A stretch of DNA of 64,000 bases from Pseudomonadota bacterium (GTDB taxonomy: Bacteria; Pseudomonadota; Alphaproteobacteria; Micropepsales; Micropepsaceae). The notes below the pieces were generated by a model. It saw nothing but the letters and a program-made list of their open reading frames with translations. It had not been told where the DNA came from and ran no database searches. A program made the translations under genes and the position numbers. Within the stretch, counting starts at the first letter, position 1. Each line of letters starts with the position of its first letter. The stretch is from positions 31,222-95,221 of the forward strand of contig JAJZDZ010000010.1 of NCBI GenBank assembly GCA_021851325.1, given 5' to 3'. Positions 38,285 through 47,246 of the stretch are shown piece after piece.

Positions 38285-38893
38285 TCATTGTCCGGCAGGC
38301 GATGCGCCTGCGGCCTGACGTGGCTGAAGAGTGGCAAGGCCAGGACCATAAACCCAGTTCAAAAAAACCGTCTTGGTGGCATCATCCCGTGGCGATGCAT
38401 ATTCACTGATCACCTCCACGACCCAGCCTAGAACCGGCGCACTCGCATAACTGACACGATAATGCAGGTTCTCCAAATGGGAGGTTTCATAGGTACGGGT
38501 GAACACGTGCAGCGGCCCGCTGGCGCTATGGAAGGAACGGGACTTCTGGGCAACAACCCTGCCGCCGCTGCCGGCTTCCTGGGAAAACTGACCGGCAAGC
38601 AGGCTTGGTCCGTCAAACTTACCCGCAAGCGGCAGAATGCGCACGGTACCGTAAATTCCATCGAGCGCGTAATAACTGCAGAAGACCCGTTTGCGGCTCA
38701 TTCCACTCTGCCCTGCCGCATCGCGGATATAAGGACCGACGCGATCCGGACAGACAAAGCCCGAGGCCCGCGCGATGCGCCCGTCATGAGGACCATCACG
38801 GAACGCTCCAAGTGCATCTGTTGCGCCATGCGCATTGGCAAAAGCGCCGCCTACGAGCGCCAGACCCAAGACTGCAATGCGCCGTCTGACCAT
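38285..38893 (-). CDS. Exported protein of unknown function between MoxR and VWA genes
   Basis: A 202-residue protein with a clear signal peptide (MVRRRIAVLGLALVGGAFANAHGA) and no other transmembrane segment, so it should be periplasmic. Two cysteines (in FVCPDRVG and VFCSYYAL) could form a disulfide. I recognise no family. Its ATG shares one base with the moxR stop (TAATG), so translation is coupled to the ATPase. Its place inside a MoxR-VWA pair suggests a function linked to that chaperone system, although it sits in another compartment. Confidence 0.8.
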   Translation of the reverse strand: MVRRRIAVLGLALVGGAFANAHGATDALGAFRDGPHDGRIARASGFVCPDRVGPYIRDAAGQSGMSRKRVFCSYYALDGIYGTVRILPLAGKFDGPSLLAGQFSQEAGSGGRVVAQKSRSFHSASGPLHVFTRTYETSHLENLHYRVSYASAPVLGWVVEVISEYASPRDDATKTVFLNWVYGPGLATLQPRQAAGASPAGQ

Positions 38894-39750
38894 TACGATC
38901 GGCTCTCGCGCCGGGCGAGGAACGCCAGACGCTCGAACAGGTGCACATCCTGCTCATTTTTGAGGAGCGCACCATGCAGCGGTGGAATCAGCCGCGTTGG
39001 ATCTTTTTCTTTCAGCGCTTCCGGCGGCACATCTTCGTTCAACAGCAGCTTGAGCCAGTCCAGCAATTCGCTGGTCGACGGCTTTTTCTTGAGACCGGGA
39101 ACGTCGCGGATCTGATAAAAGACGTTGAGAGCTTCCGACACCAGTTTCTGCTTGATATCGGGATAATGTACATCGACGATCTGCTGCATCGTCTCGCGAT
39201 CGGGAAACTTGATGTAGTGGAAGAAGCAGCGACGCAGGAAGGCGTCCGGCAGTTCCTTCTCGTTGTTGGAGGTGATGAGAATGATCGGCCGCTGCCGCGC
39301 CTTGATGGTCTCGCCCGTTTCGTAGACGAAGAATTCCATGCGATCCAGTTCAAGCAGAAGATCATTGGGAAATTCGATGTCCGCCTTGTCGATCTCGTCG
39401 ATCAGTAGAACTGGACGGGCTTTGCTCTCGAACGCCTCCCAGAGCTTGCCCTGCTTGATATAGTTCTTGACGTCCTTGACCCGCGGGTCGCCGAGCTGGG
39501 AATCGCGCAGACGCGTCACTGCGTCATATTCGTAAAGGCCCTGCTGCGCCTTGGTGGTGGACTTGACATGCCAGGTGATGAGCGGCGCCGCGAGCGCATC
39601 GGCCACTTCATAGGCGAGCTGGGTCTTACCGGTTCCCGGTTCCCCCTTGATCAGAAGCGGGCGCTCCAATGTGATCGCCGCGTTGACGGCGATCCTGAGG
39701 TCGTCCGTGGCAACATATTTATCGGTACCTTGAAATCGCTGGGCGCTCAT
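38893..39750 (-). CDS. MoxR family AAA+ ATPase
   Basis: A 285-residue AAA+ ATPase of the MoxR group. Walker A is GEPGTGKT (37-44), Walker B is VLLIDEIDKAD, sensor 1 is ITSNNEKELPDAF and an arginine pair (LRRCFFHY) follows. It should drive a VWA partner encoded two genes downstream in assembling or remodelling a target protein. The target is not evident; no cox, mox or dehydrogenase genes are adjacent. It is followed by the coupled exported-protein gene. Confidence 0.95.
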   Translation of the reverse strand: MSAQRFQGTDKYVATDDLRIAVNAAITLERPLLIKGEPGTGKTQLAYEVADALAAPLITWHVKSTTKAQQGLYEYDAVTRLRDSQLGDPRVKDVKNYIKQGKLWEAFESKARPVLLIDEIDKADIEFPNDLLLELDRMEFFVYETGETIKARQRPIILITSNNEKELPDAFLRRCFFHYIKFPDRETMQQIVDVHYPDIKQKLVSEALNVFYQIRDVPGLKKKPSTSELLDWLKLLLNEDVPPEALKEKDPTRLIPPLHGALLKNEQDVHLFERLAFLARRESRS

Positions 39751-39783
39751 GCCGTGATCCTTTGAAATAGCGGTATGGCAAGC

Positions 39784-40671
39784 CTAGGTGCCCGGGAGGG
39801 AGCGCGCAAGGGAGGTGCCGGCGCGAAGGCGCAGCTGGCTGCGGATTTCCTCCGCCGCATGCCCCTCCGCCCGCAATGCCTTAAGGGTTGCGTCATGGTC
39901 ACGCTTGGAAAACTTGCGCCCCTCAGCATCGCGCACAAGGTCATGATGGAGATAGGCTGGCGTCGGCAGATCCAGGAGCGCCTGCAGCAGACGCTGCACG
40001 TGCGTAGCACCGAAAAGATCCTGTCCCCGGGTCACAAGGCTGACGCTCTGGGCCGCGTCATCCACAACCACCGCCAAATGATACGAAGCCGCCCGATCGC
40101 GGCTGGCCAGAACGATATCGCCAAGACGCATCGGCTCTGCGGTGATGCAGCCATGTTCGTCCAAGGGACCGCGTCCCCGTTCCTCAAACGCAAGCGTACC
40201 GCTCTGGCAGACCGCTTTCGCGACATCAAGGCGCAAGGCATAGGCTTCGGCACGCATGCGCAAGGAGGCCTCCTGCGGAGACAGGCCACGACAGGTTCCC
40301 GGGTAGACGGGGCCGTCCGGACCATGAGGCGCGGACAAACTCCGCGCGACCTCCTGCGCAATGTCCTTGCGCGAACAGAAGCAGGGATAAACCAGCCCAA
40401 GCGCGTCCAGACGCAGGATCGCGGCGTGATAGCTCGAAAGGCGTTCGGATTGACGGCGCACCGGGCCATCCCAGCAAAGCCCGAGCCAGCCCAGGTCCTC
40501 ATAGATCGCGCGCTCAAATTCCGGCCGGCAGCGCGTGGCATCGATGTCCTCGATGCGCAGCAGGAACTGACCACCATGCGCACGCGCCACATCATGGGCA
40601 ATCACTGCAGCGTAAGCCGAACCAAGATGCAGAAAGCCAGTTGGAGAGGGCGCAAAGCGAGTGACAAGCAT
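39784..40671 (-). CDS. gluQ: Glutamyl-Q tRNA(Asp) synthetase
   Basis: A 295-residue truncated glutamyl-tRNA synthetase without the anticodon-binding domain. The HIGH-like motif is HLGS (15-18), the KMSKS-like motif is KFSKR, and the FAPSPTG and RIEDIDATRC segments are present. A zinc site is formed by the CFC...Y..TC region. It attaches glutamate to queuosine-34 of tRNA-Asp. AGGA lies 8 bases before ATG. It is divergent from the HNH gene across a 274-base region with no other gene seen. Confidence 0.95.
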   Translation of the reverse strand: MLVTRFAPSPTGFLHLGSAYAAVIAHDVARAHGGQFLLRIEDIDATRCRPEFERAIYEDLGWLGLCWDGPVRRQSERLSSYHAAILRLDALGLVYPCFCSRKDIAQEVARSLSAPHGPDGPVYPGTCRGLSPQEASLRMRAEAYALRLDVAKAVCQSGTLAFEERGRGPLDEHGCITAEPMRLGDIVLASRDRAASYHLAVVVDDAAQSVSLVTRGQDLFGATHVQRLLQALLDLPTPAYLHHDLVRDAEGRKFSKRDHDATLKALRAEGHAAEEIRSQLRLRAGTSLARSLPGT

Positions 40672-40945
40672 AGCGCGATCCTAAAGGCTCCAGGTCTGCG
40701 GCGTCACCTGGTTCCAGGACGGCATGGCCCCCTGCCCCCGCGCCAGACCTGCCGCTACGACAGCACGGGTGACCGGGGTCGCGGCGGGACCACCGCTGGC
40801 GTCGCCGCACGACGCGCCAGGACGCAAGTGTCGCAGCACCGTCATCGCGAATCGGCTAGACTGTGCGGCGCTTGGCTTTGTGCCGCGTTGTGCGTAAGGT
40901 TTCGCGTGTCAGCGAAGGAGACCACGTCTTCAACAGGAGCGTCGT

Positions 40946-41506
40946 GTGCTAGCGAGCGAGCGTATGCCGGATAATTGTCCGGCGCTGGTACTTAACGCGG
41001 ATCATCGCCCGCTCAGCTATTTTCCGCTGTCGCTGTGGTCGTGGCAGGATGCCATCAAGGCGGTGTGTCTGGACCGCGTCAATATCCTCGCCGAGTACGA
41101 GCGTGCCGTCCACTCTCCCAGCTTCACCATGAAGCTGCCTTCCGTGGTATCGCTCAAGACCTATGTCAAACCTGCTCGCCACCCGGCCTTCACCCGCTTC
41201 AACGTGTTTTTGCGCGACCGCTTTCAATGCCAGTATTGCGGCGACCATGAGGATTTGACCTTCGACCACGTCGTGCCGCGCAGCCTGGGCGGACGCACGA
41301 CCTGGGAAAACGTGGTGACAGCCTGCGCGCCCTGCAATCTGAAAAAGGGCGGGCGCACCCCCCGACAGGCCGAGATGATGCCGCGCAACTGGCCGCACAA
41401 GCCCAATGTCAACGAATTGCGCAACAATGGCCGCCGTTTCCCGCCCAATTTCCTGCATGAAAGCTGGGTCGACTATCTCTACTGGGACAGCGAACTCGAA
41501 CCCTAG
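40946..41506 (+). CDS. HNH endonuclease family protein
   Basis: A 186-residue protein. The HNH core is FQCQYCG...LTFDHVVPRSLGG...TWENVVTACAPCNLKKG, with two CxxC zinc knuckles and the catalytic DH. This stand-alone HNH type is a conserved chromosomal gene in alphaproteobacteria, not a mobile-intron enzyme; its DNA role is unknown. GTG 40946 with AGGAG 6 bases upstream is preferred over ATG 40964. It is convergent with coq7 across 52 bases. Confidence 0.92.
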   Translation: MLASERMPDNCPALVLNADHRPLSYFPLSLWSWQDAIKAVCLDRVNILAEYERAVHSPSFTMKLPSVVSLKTYVKPARHPAFTRFNVFLRDRFQCQYCGDHEDLTFDHVVPRSLGGRTTWENVVTACAPCNLKKGGRTPRQAEMMPRNWPHKPNVNELRNNGRRFPPNFLHESWVDYLYWDSELEP

Positions 41507-41558
41507 CCCGCCTTTTGGCTCGCCCCTCCAGGCCACAGCACGGGCGGGCAGCCCGGCA

Positions 41559-42113
41559 TCACAGGCGCTCGGACAGCGCGATGGCAAGGCGGCAGCCGGC
41601 CACGATCGTTGCGCGCAAAATTCCATAAAAAGGTGCTCTTTCGGCGCCCTGGGCCAGCGCCTCGGCGCGATGGGAGAGTTCGTCGCTGCGAAACTCGGCG
41701 ACCGCGTCACGGACCTCGCCCGCTTCAAGACGGTCCAGCTGGCGCCCATAATGGCCATCGATGACTTCTTCGACGGCAGCTGTGCAGGCCATCGCGGCCT
41801 CCGTACCGAGTAGCGCCGTGCCGGCTCCCAGGGCGTAACCGGCAGCCCACCACAGCGGACGCAGCAGGGTCGGTCGCACCCCATGACGCGGCAACAGTTC
41901 GTCGAACCGGGCCAGATGCTGCTTCTCGCCCTCCGCCATCCTGCGGATGGCGGCCAGCGGCCTTGCGGCAGTGCGCCGGGTGCCCAGGATATCGATCTGG
42001 CCCTGGTAGATGCGCACCGCGCCGTATTCGCCAGCATGATCAACCCGCAGGATCGACTTTAGATCGGCACCGGCCGTTGTGCCCGGGGCAGGGGGTCGGG
42101 GTTTGCGGGCCAT
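41559..42113 (-). CDS. coq7: Demethoxyubiquinone hydroxylase Coq7
   Basis: A 184-residue diiron monooxygenase of ubiquinone synthesis. Iron ligands fit E29, E63/H66 (EKQH), E115 (in AVEEVID) and E145/H148 (ELSH). It hydroxylates 5-demethoxyubiquinone at the inner membrane. ATG 42113 shares one base with the dsbB stop, so the frame upstream in dsbB is not used. It is last in the minus-strand series VOC-dsbB-coq7; an O2-dependent enzyme here supports an aerobic lifestyle. Confidence 0.95.
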   Translation of the reverse strand: MARKPRPPAPGTTAGADLKSILRVDHAGEYGAVRIYQGQIDILGTRRTAARPLAAIRRMAEGEKQHLARFDELLPRHGVRPTLLRPLWWAAGYALGAGTALLGTEAAMACTAAVEEVIDGHYGRQLDRLEAGEVRDAVAEFRSDELSHRAEALAQGAERAPFYGILRATIVAGCRLAIALSERL

Positions 42114-42613
42114 CAGCGTCCCCCCCCCTTTGTGCCGAGCGCCCAAAGCCCGAGGGCCGCCGCAGCCAAGGAAATCAGGGCATTGTAGCCGGCCAGGGAA
42201 ATCCCAAACAGCCGCCAGGCGGCGACATCGCAGAGCGGGCCGCTGGCATTGAGGTTGAGCGCCCCACCCGTGTAGTGAAAGGCATTGCCGGTGCAGCCCG
42301 CCGGACCCGCCCAAAAGTGCCATTCGACGCCGGCATGATAGACCGAGATAGCTCCCGAGGCGGCCACGAGGAGCAGCGTCAGCGCCGCCACGCCCAGGCC
42401 CAGCCTAGCCGGCAGGTAGCCGCGCCAGACCGCAGCTCCTCCCCCCAGACCAACCAGGATCGCCAGATAGTGGGGCCAGCGCTCCCACATGCACAGATCG
42501 CAGGGCTTAAAGCCCCAGCCATACTCAAAAATCAGGGCTCCGGTGATCAGTGCGAGGGAAATCCCTCCCAGCATCATGGCAATGCGTTCCGACCGCAGCG
42601 AAGAGGCTCTCAT
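42113..42613 (-). CDS. dsbB: Disulfide bond formation protein B
   Basis: A 166-residue inner-membrane protein with four transmembrane helices. The first periplasmic loop has CDLC (C38, C41) and the second loop carries C107 and C128, the two redox pairs of DsbB. It re-oxidises DsbA and passes electrons to ubiquinone, which fits its coupling to coq7 (one-base overlap). It overlaps the upstream VOC gene by 4 bases. Confidence 0.94.
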   Translation of the reverse strand: MRASSLRSERIAMMLGGISLALITGALIFEYGWGFKPCDLCMWERWPHYLAILVGLGGGAAVWRGYLPARLGLGVAALTLLLVAASGAISVYHAGVEWHFWAGPAGCTGNAFHYTGGALNLNASGPLCDVAAWRLFGISLAGYNALISLAAAALGLWALGTKGGGR

Positions 42614-43032
42614 GTTGCAAACACCATGGCATCGTCGGCAAAAGCCTTGAACTCCAAGGCGTTCCCCGACGGGTCGAGGAAAAACATCGTCGCCTGCTCA
42701 CCAGCCTGCCCGGCGAAGCGTATGTGCGGCGCAATGGCAAATTTCACCCCCCGCGCGGTCAGTCGGGCGGCGAGCTCCCGCCACTGCGGCAGTTCCAGAA
42801 TGACCCCAAAATGACGCACCGGTACTGCGTCGCCGTCGACCACATTTTTGGCTTGGGTTGGCCCTTCATCCCGGCTTAAATGCGCGACGATCTGGTGCCC
42901 GAAGAAGTTGAAGTCGACCCATTCGGGCGAGGATCGGCCCTCTGTGCAACCGAGTAAATCCTTGTAAAACGCGCGCGCTTCAGCGAGGTCGCGAACCGGG
43001 AAGGCGAGGTGAAAGCGGGGGCAGTGCTGCAT
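42610..43032 (-). CDS. VOC family (glyoxalase/bleomycin-resistance fold) protein
   Basis: A 140-residue vicinal-oxygen-chelate protein with paired beta-alpha-beta-beta-beta modules. Likely metal ligands are H8 (FHLAFPV), H74 (RHFGVILE) and the final Glu in GNALEFKAF. Its start (PRFHLAFPVRDLAEARAFY) matches a bacterial subgroup whose substrate is not known. It is the first gene of the VOC-dsbB-coq7 series. Confidence 0.92.
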   Translation of the reverse strand: MQHCPRFHLAFPVRDLAEARAFYKDLLGCTEGRSSPEWVDFNFFGHQIVAHLSRDEGPTQAKNVVDGDAVPVRHFGVILELPQWRELAARLTARGVKFAIAPHIRFAGQAGEQATMFFLDPSGNALEFKAFADDAMVFAT

Positions 43033-43112
43033 GTGTTACAGCTTTCGGTAAGGCGGGGTGAGAGAACCAAGCTTTGCCAGCAAAGGGAAGCCCTTTTCGG
43101 GCCGCAGACCGT

Positions 43113-43886
43113 ATGCGCAGAGCAGAGCAGACGCGCCGCGTCGCACCGACGCAACGCAAACTCCTCAAAATCGGCGGCGCGCCCGTACCGGTGACGCTGA
43201 AACTCAATCCGCGTGCCCGCCAACTCATCGTGCGGGTGCAGCCGACCACGGGCGAGGTCGTAGTGGTGGCGCCGTCGCGGCGCGCCCTCGCCCACGCCAT
43301 GGAGTTCGCCCGTAAACAATCACACTGGATCGCCCAACGCCTCGCACATGTCCCCGAGCCCATCCCGATTGGTCTCGGCCGCCGCATTCTCTTTCGCGGT
43401 GAAGAACATGTCATACGCTACGGAGACAGTGGCCAGCGGCCAGTATGGATCGAACGCAGCCAGGATGGCGAACGCATCATCCGGGTGCATGGCCGCAGCG
43501 AGCATGCCGCCCGTCGTGTGCTGGACTTCCTCAAGCGCGAGGCCCGCCGCCTGCTTGATGCGCGCGCCATGCACTATGCCGAAATGCTCGGCGTGCGCCC
43601 GGCCCGCATTACCGTTCGCGATACCTCGAGCCGGTGGGGATCGTGCTCGTCGACACGCAACCTGTCGTTTTCCTGGCGGCTCATCCTGGCCCCCCCCTTC
43701 GTGCTCGAATATGTGGTTGCCCATGAAGTTGCACATCTGAAGGAAATGAACCACGGCCGCCGCTTCTGGACGCTGGTCGACAGCCTCGTTGGTGACAGTA
43801 CGCGGGCACAGGCCTGGCTCAACGACAATGGTACGCTGCTGCACCGCTATGCACCACGCATGATCATCGAAGACGGACAGGCATGA
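43113..43886 (+). CDS. YgjP-like (DUF45) metallopeptidase
   Basis: A 257-residue predicted zinc metallopeptidase. The zinc motif is HEVAHLKEMNHGRRFW, giving HExxH plus a third His, and the WGSCSSTRNLSFSWRLI segment is diagnostic for the YgjP/WLM-like family. It has no signal peptide, so it should be cytoplasmic. ATG 43113 is the first ATG; a TTG at 43074 is in frame. Its 3' end overlaps the next gene by 4 bases (ATGA), pairing it with a small unknown protein. Confidence 0.9.
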   Translation: MRRAEQTRRVAPTQRKLLKIGGAPVPVTLKLNPRARQLIVRVQPTTGEVVVVAPSRRALAHAMEFARKQSHWIAQRLAHVPEPIPIGLGRRILFRGEEHVIRYGDSGQRPVWIERSQDGERIIRVHGRSEHAARRVLDFLKREARRLLDARAMHYAEMLGVRPARITVRDTSSRWGSCSSTRNLSFSWRLILAPPFVLEYVVAHEVAHLKEMNHGRRFWTLVDSLVGDSTRAQAWLNDNGTLLHRYAPRMIIEDGQA

Positions 43887-44299
43887 TGACAGGTCCCTAC
43901 ATCTTCGTCGGCAAAAAATATGTCGCGTTGTCACAAATTCGCAGTGCCGAGCCCGGCCCTCTTGGCTACACCCTGAGCGGTGAGACGGCCGTCCTTGACA
44001 AGGACAATGTCGAATTCGATGCGGTGCTGCTGTCGATCATTCCTGCCCAGGACGGCTGGGAATGCATCAGCGCCTTTGCCAGGGACGATGGTGAGCTCGT
44101 TGCGGTGATCGAACCGGTCATCGCATTTGGCCTCAATGTTTTTGGAGCAACAGTTCCGGTGACACCGGGCGCTCCCAGCGGTGTCAGCGGTGACTATGTG
44201 TTGCGCAAAGCGGGGCAGAAAGCGGTTTACGGCGTGGACGGATCCTGGCCTGGCGGACTTGAGGACTGGCTGGAGAGCCTTGGCGAGAGTGAGGGCTAG
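43883..44299 (+). CDS. Small protein of unknown function coupled to the metallopeptidase
   Basis: A 138-residue, acidic, soluble protein with no signal peptide. The visible pattern is a start of short strands (PYIFVGKKYVALSQIRSAEP) and a Gly/Pro-rich second half. I recognise no family. The ATG lies within the stop overlap of the metallopeptidase gene, so the pair is cotranslated, and it could be a regulator or substrate of that enzyme; this is inference only. Confidence 0.75.
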   Translation: MMTGPYIFVGKKYVALSQIRSAEPGPLGYTLSGETAVLDKDNVEFDAVLLSIIPAQDGWECISAFARDDGELVAVIEPVIAFGLNVFGATVPVTPGAPSGVSGDYVLRKAGQKAVYGVDGSWPGGLEDWLESLGESEG

Positions 44300-44319
44300 T
44301 CGCCGCGGCGCGTCCGGGC

Positions 44320-44348
44320 TTGAAATTGCTGGCCCGGAAGCGTATATC
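44320..44348 (+). promoter_or_regulatory. Predicted promoter of the rimP-nusA-infB operon
   Basis: TTGAAA (44320-44325), a 17-base spacer and TATATC (44343-44348): both boxes match consensus at 5 of 6 positions. It lies 21 bases after the preceding stop and leaves a leader of about 60 bases before rimP, the usual start of this operon. Confidence 0.65.
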
Positions 44349-44416
44349 ACCTTCATCCCTGACAACAGAGCATCGTTGTCGTGGCGGTCCATCCTGGATC
44401 GCCGCGGGAAAACACT

Positions 44417-44947
44417 ATGTTCGGAGTTCATCCCATTAGAACGGCAATGGTGCAGCTTCAGGATCTCCTTGAACCGGTGGTGGAAACCGCCGGCTACAGG
44501 CTTGTGCGGCTGCGCCTGATCGGTGGCAAGACCAAGACCTTGCAGGTGATGGCCGAGCGTGCCGATGGCACCATGAACATAGACGATTGTGCCGAGCTGA
44601 GCCGGGCGCTGTCGGACTTTCTGGACGAGGAAGATCCGATCGAGGGGGAGTATGACCTGGAAGTGTCATCACCGGGTATTGACCGGCCACTGACGCGGAT
44701 CACCGATTTTGCCCGCTGGGCTGGGCACGAAGCCAGGCTGGAACTGACGGCGCCCGATGGCGCAGGACGCAAGCGCTATCGCGGTATGCTTTTGGGCCTT
44801 GACGGAAACAATGTGGCGCTCGAGGTGCAAGGGGAGCGGGTCAGCATTGCGTTCGCTGCCATCGCCGATGCCAAACTGGTGCTGACCGACCGGCTGATAG
44901 AAGAAGATTTGAAAGCGCGAGAGCGCAGCAAGACGCTGAACACATAA
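44417..44947 (+). CDS. rimP: Ribosome maturation factor RimP
   Basis: A 176-residue RimP, which helps assemble the 30S subunit. The N-domain has LLEPVVETAGYRLVRLRLIG and EVSSPGIDRPLTR, and the C-domain is a small SH3-like barrel (about 95-176). ATG 44417 is the most reasonable start; GTG 44381 and ATG 44447 are alternatives, and none has a strong ribosome site. It begins the conserved rimP-nusA-ylxR-infB-rbfA-truB-rpsO-pnp order. Confidence 0.95.
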   Translation: MFGVHPIRTAMVQLQDLLEPVVETAGYRLVRLRLIGGKTKTLQVMAERADGTMNIDDCAELSRALSDFLDEEDPIEGEYDLEVSSPGIDRPLTRITDFARWAGHEARLELTAPDGAGRKRYRGMLLGLDGNNVALEVQGERVSIAFAAIADAKLVLTDRLIEEDLKARERSKTLNT

Positions 44948-44957
44948 GGAGAGAACC

Positions 44958-46562
44958 ATGGCAGCTGTGGCCGCCAATCGCACCGAACTGCTGCAAATCG
45001 CCGATGCGGTTGCGCGCGACAAGTCGATCGACAAGATGGTCGTGCTGCACGCCATGGAAGAGGCCATGCAGCGCGCCGCCAAGGCACGCTACGGCAGCGA
45101 AAACGAGATCAGGGTCGAGATCGATTCCAAGACCGGTGAGACCCATGTCTCGCGCTACCTGCACGTGGTCGAACAGGTCGAGAATGACAAGACCGAAATC
45201 AGCCTGGCCGACGCCCAGTCGCGTAATCCCTCGGCAATGGTCGGCGACATCATTGCCGAAACCCTGCCGCCGGTTGATTTTAGCCGCATTGCCGCCCAGG
45301 CCGCCAAGCAGGTGATCGTGCAGAAGGTGCGCGACGCGGAGCGCGAGCGCCAGCATGAAGAATACAAGGATCGCATCGGCGAAATCGTTCACGGCATCGT
45401 CAAGCGCGTAGAATTTGGTTCGGTCGTGGTCGATCTGGGCAAGGCCGAAGGCGTCGTGCGCCGCGACGAGATGATCCCGCGCGAAACCTTCCGCACCGGT
45501 GACCGGATTCGCGCCTACATCTACGACGTGCGCCGTGAAACCCGCGGACCGCAGATTTTCCTGTCGCGCAGCCATCCCCAGTTCATGGTGCGGCTGTTTG
45601 CCCAGGAAGTCCCCGAAATCTATGACGGCATCATCGAAATTCGTGCGGTGGCCCGTGATCCGGGGTCCCGCGCCAAGATTGCTGTTATTTCCAAGGATTC
45701 CAGCATTGATCCGGTTGGCGCTTGCGTCGGCATGCGCGGTGTACGCGTACAGGCCGTGGTGCAGGAATTGCAGGGCGAACGCATCGACATCATTCCCTGG
45801 TCTGCCGATCCGGCGACTTTCATTGTCAACGCGCTGGCTCCTGCCGAAGTTACCAAGGTCGTGCTCGACGAGGATACGCGGCGGGTAGAAGTCGTGGTTC
45901 CCGATGAACAATTGTCGCTGGCCATCGGTCGACGGGGACAGAATGTACGTCTCGCTTCGCAGCTCACCAGCTGGCAGATCGACATTCTGACCGAAGCCGA
46001 AGAGTCAGAACGTCGCCAGAAGGAATTCGCCGAACGCTCGGCGCTCTTCATGGAAGCACTCGACGTCGACGAGATGGTGGCGCAGCTTCTTGCCTCTGAA
46101 GGCTTTGCCGATATCGAAGACGTGGCCTACGTGCCACTGCCGGAGCTTGCCGCGGTCGAGGGCTTTGACGAGGAGACCGCCGAAGAACTGCAGACCCGCG
46201 CTATTGAATATCTGGAAGCCCGCAACAAGGAACTGGACGACAAGCGCCGGGCTCTTGGTGTCGAAGATCCCGTGCTGGAGGTCGAGGGTATCACCCCGGC
46301 CATGGCGGTGGCGCTCGGCGAGCATGACATCAAGACCTTGGAGGACCTCGCCGGTTGTGCCAATGACGAACTGCTCGGCTATTATGAGCAGGGCAAGGAC
46401 AAGGAACGCATCAAGGTCGAAGGTGCCCTTGAGGGCTTCGATCTGACCCCGGATGAGGCCAATGCCATCATCATGAAGGCTCGCGTCGCGGCAGGCTGGA
46501 TTGAGCAGTGGCCGGAGCCCTCCGAGGCGGCGAGCGAGGCAGACGAGGAGGCAGAAGCGTAG
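44958..46562 (+). CDS. nusA: Transcription termination/antitermination protein NusA
   Basis: A 534-residue NusA: N-terminal RNA-polymerase-binding domain (1-135), S1 domain (about 140-205), two KH domains (about 210-350, [14 protein letters not shown] and [14 protein letters not shown]) and two C-terminal helix-hairpin-helix repeats (about 370-520). It controls pausing, termination and antitermination. AAGGAGAG precedes ATG. The two C-terminal repeats and acidic tail are typical of Proteobacteria. Confidence 0.98.
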   Translation: MAAVAANRTELLQIADAVARDKSIDKMVVLHAMEEAMQRAAKARYGSENEIRVEIDSKTGETHVSRYLHVVEQVENDKTEISLADAQSRNPSAMVGDIIAETLPPVDFSRIAAQAAKQVIVQKVRDAERERQHEEYKDRIGEIVHGIVKRVEFGSVVVDLGKAEGVVRRDEMIPRETFRTGDRIRAYIYDVRRETRGPQIFLSRSHPQFMVRLFAQEVPEIYDGIIEIRAVARDPGSRAKIAVISKDSSIDPVGACVGMRGVRVQAVVQELQGERIDIIPWSADPATFIVNALAPAEVTKVVLDEDTRRVEVVVPDEQLSLAIGRRGQNVRLASQLTSWQIDILTEAEESERRQKEFAERSALFMEALDVDEMVAQLLASEGFADIEDVAYVPLPELAAVEGFDEETAEELQTRAIEYLEARNKELDDKRRALGVEDPVLEVEGITPAMAVALGEHDIKTLEDLAGCANDELLGYYEQGKDKERIKVEGALEGFDLTPDEANAIIMKARVAAGWIEQWPEPSEAASEADEEAEA

Positions 46563-46565
46563 GGC

Positions 46566-47246
46566 GTGAGGCATGCTCAACCGCACAGGCAGGAAACGCA
46601 GGACGGGCACGCACGGCGCTGCATCGTTACCGGAGACGTGCGTCCGGACTGCGAGCTGATCCGCTTCGTCGCTGCGCCCAATGATGAGGTGGTGCCAGAT
46701 CTTGCCGCCAAACTTCCCGGCCGGGGCATGTGGGTCAGCGCGGATCGCGCCTGCCTGGAACGGGCAGCGGCGCGCAACCATTTTGCACGGGCGGCCAGGC
46801 GGGCGCTCACGGTTTCGCCCCAACTGGCCGACCACGTCGCGGCGCTGCTGCTGCGCCGTCTTGGCGATGACCTCGGGCTGGCGCGCAAGGCTGGCAGCCT
46901 TACCCTCGGCTTCGACAAGATTGCCAAGTCCTTCGCCGGCCGGCGGCCGCCAGTGCTTCTGATCGAGGCATCAGATGGCGCCGAGGACGGCCGGCGCAAG
47001 CTTATGGCGCTGGCGCGAGCGCATGGCCTTAACCTCAAGCTGCTGGATTGTCTTAATTCTCAAGAATTGAGCTTGGCCTTGGGGCGCGAAAATGTGGTAC
47101 ATGCGGCGCTCCCATCCGGGCAGCTTGCAGACAGGATCGCGATCAATGCGCGGCGGCTTGCCGCCGTCCGGGCGCCGGAAGAGGCGCTGAACAGACCAAT
47201 GGAACGCAAGGCCGGCCCGATGCCGGCCTCTGAAAGGTACGAATGA
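46566..47246 (+). CDS. YlxR/DUF448 plus L7Ae-like RNA-binding protein
   Basis: A 226-residue protein with an N-terminal YlxR (DUF448) domain ([37 protein letters not shown]) followed by an L7Ae/YlxQ-like domain (about 95-195, [17 protein letters not shown]). Bacillus encodes these as two genes between nusA and infB; alphaproteobacteria fuse them. It is probably an RNA-binding protein. The start is GTG 46566, 3 bases after the nusA stop, with a TAGGG site. It overlaps infB by 4 bases. Confidence 0.93.
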   Translation: MRHAQPHRQETQDGHARRCIVTGDVRPDCELIRFVAAPNDEVVPDLAAKLPGRGMWVSADRACLERAAARNHFARAARRALTVSPQLADHVAALLLRRLGDDLGLARKAGSLTLGFDKIAKSFAGRRPPVLLIEASDGAEDGRRKLMALARAHGLNLKLLDCLNSQELSLALGRENVVHAALPSGQLADRIAINARRLAAVRAPEEALNRPMERKAGPMPASERYE

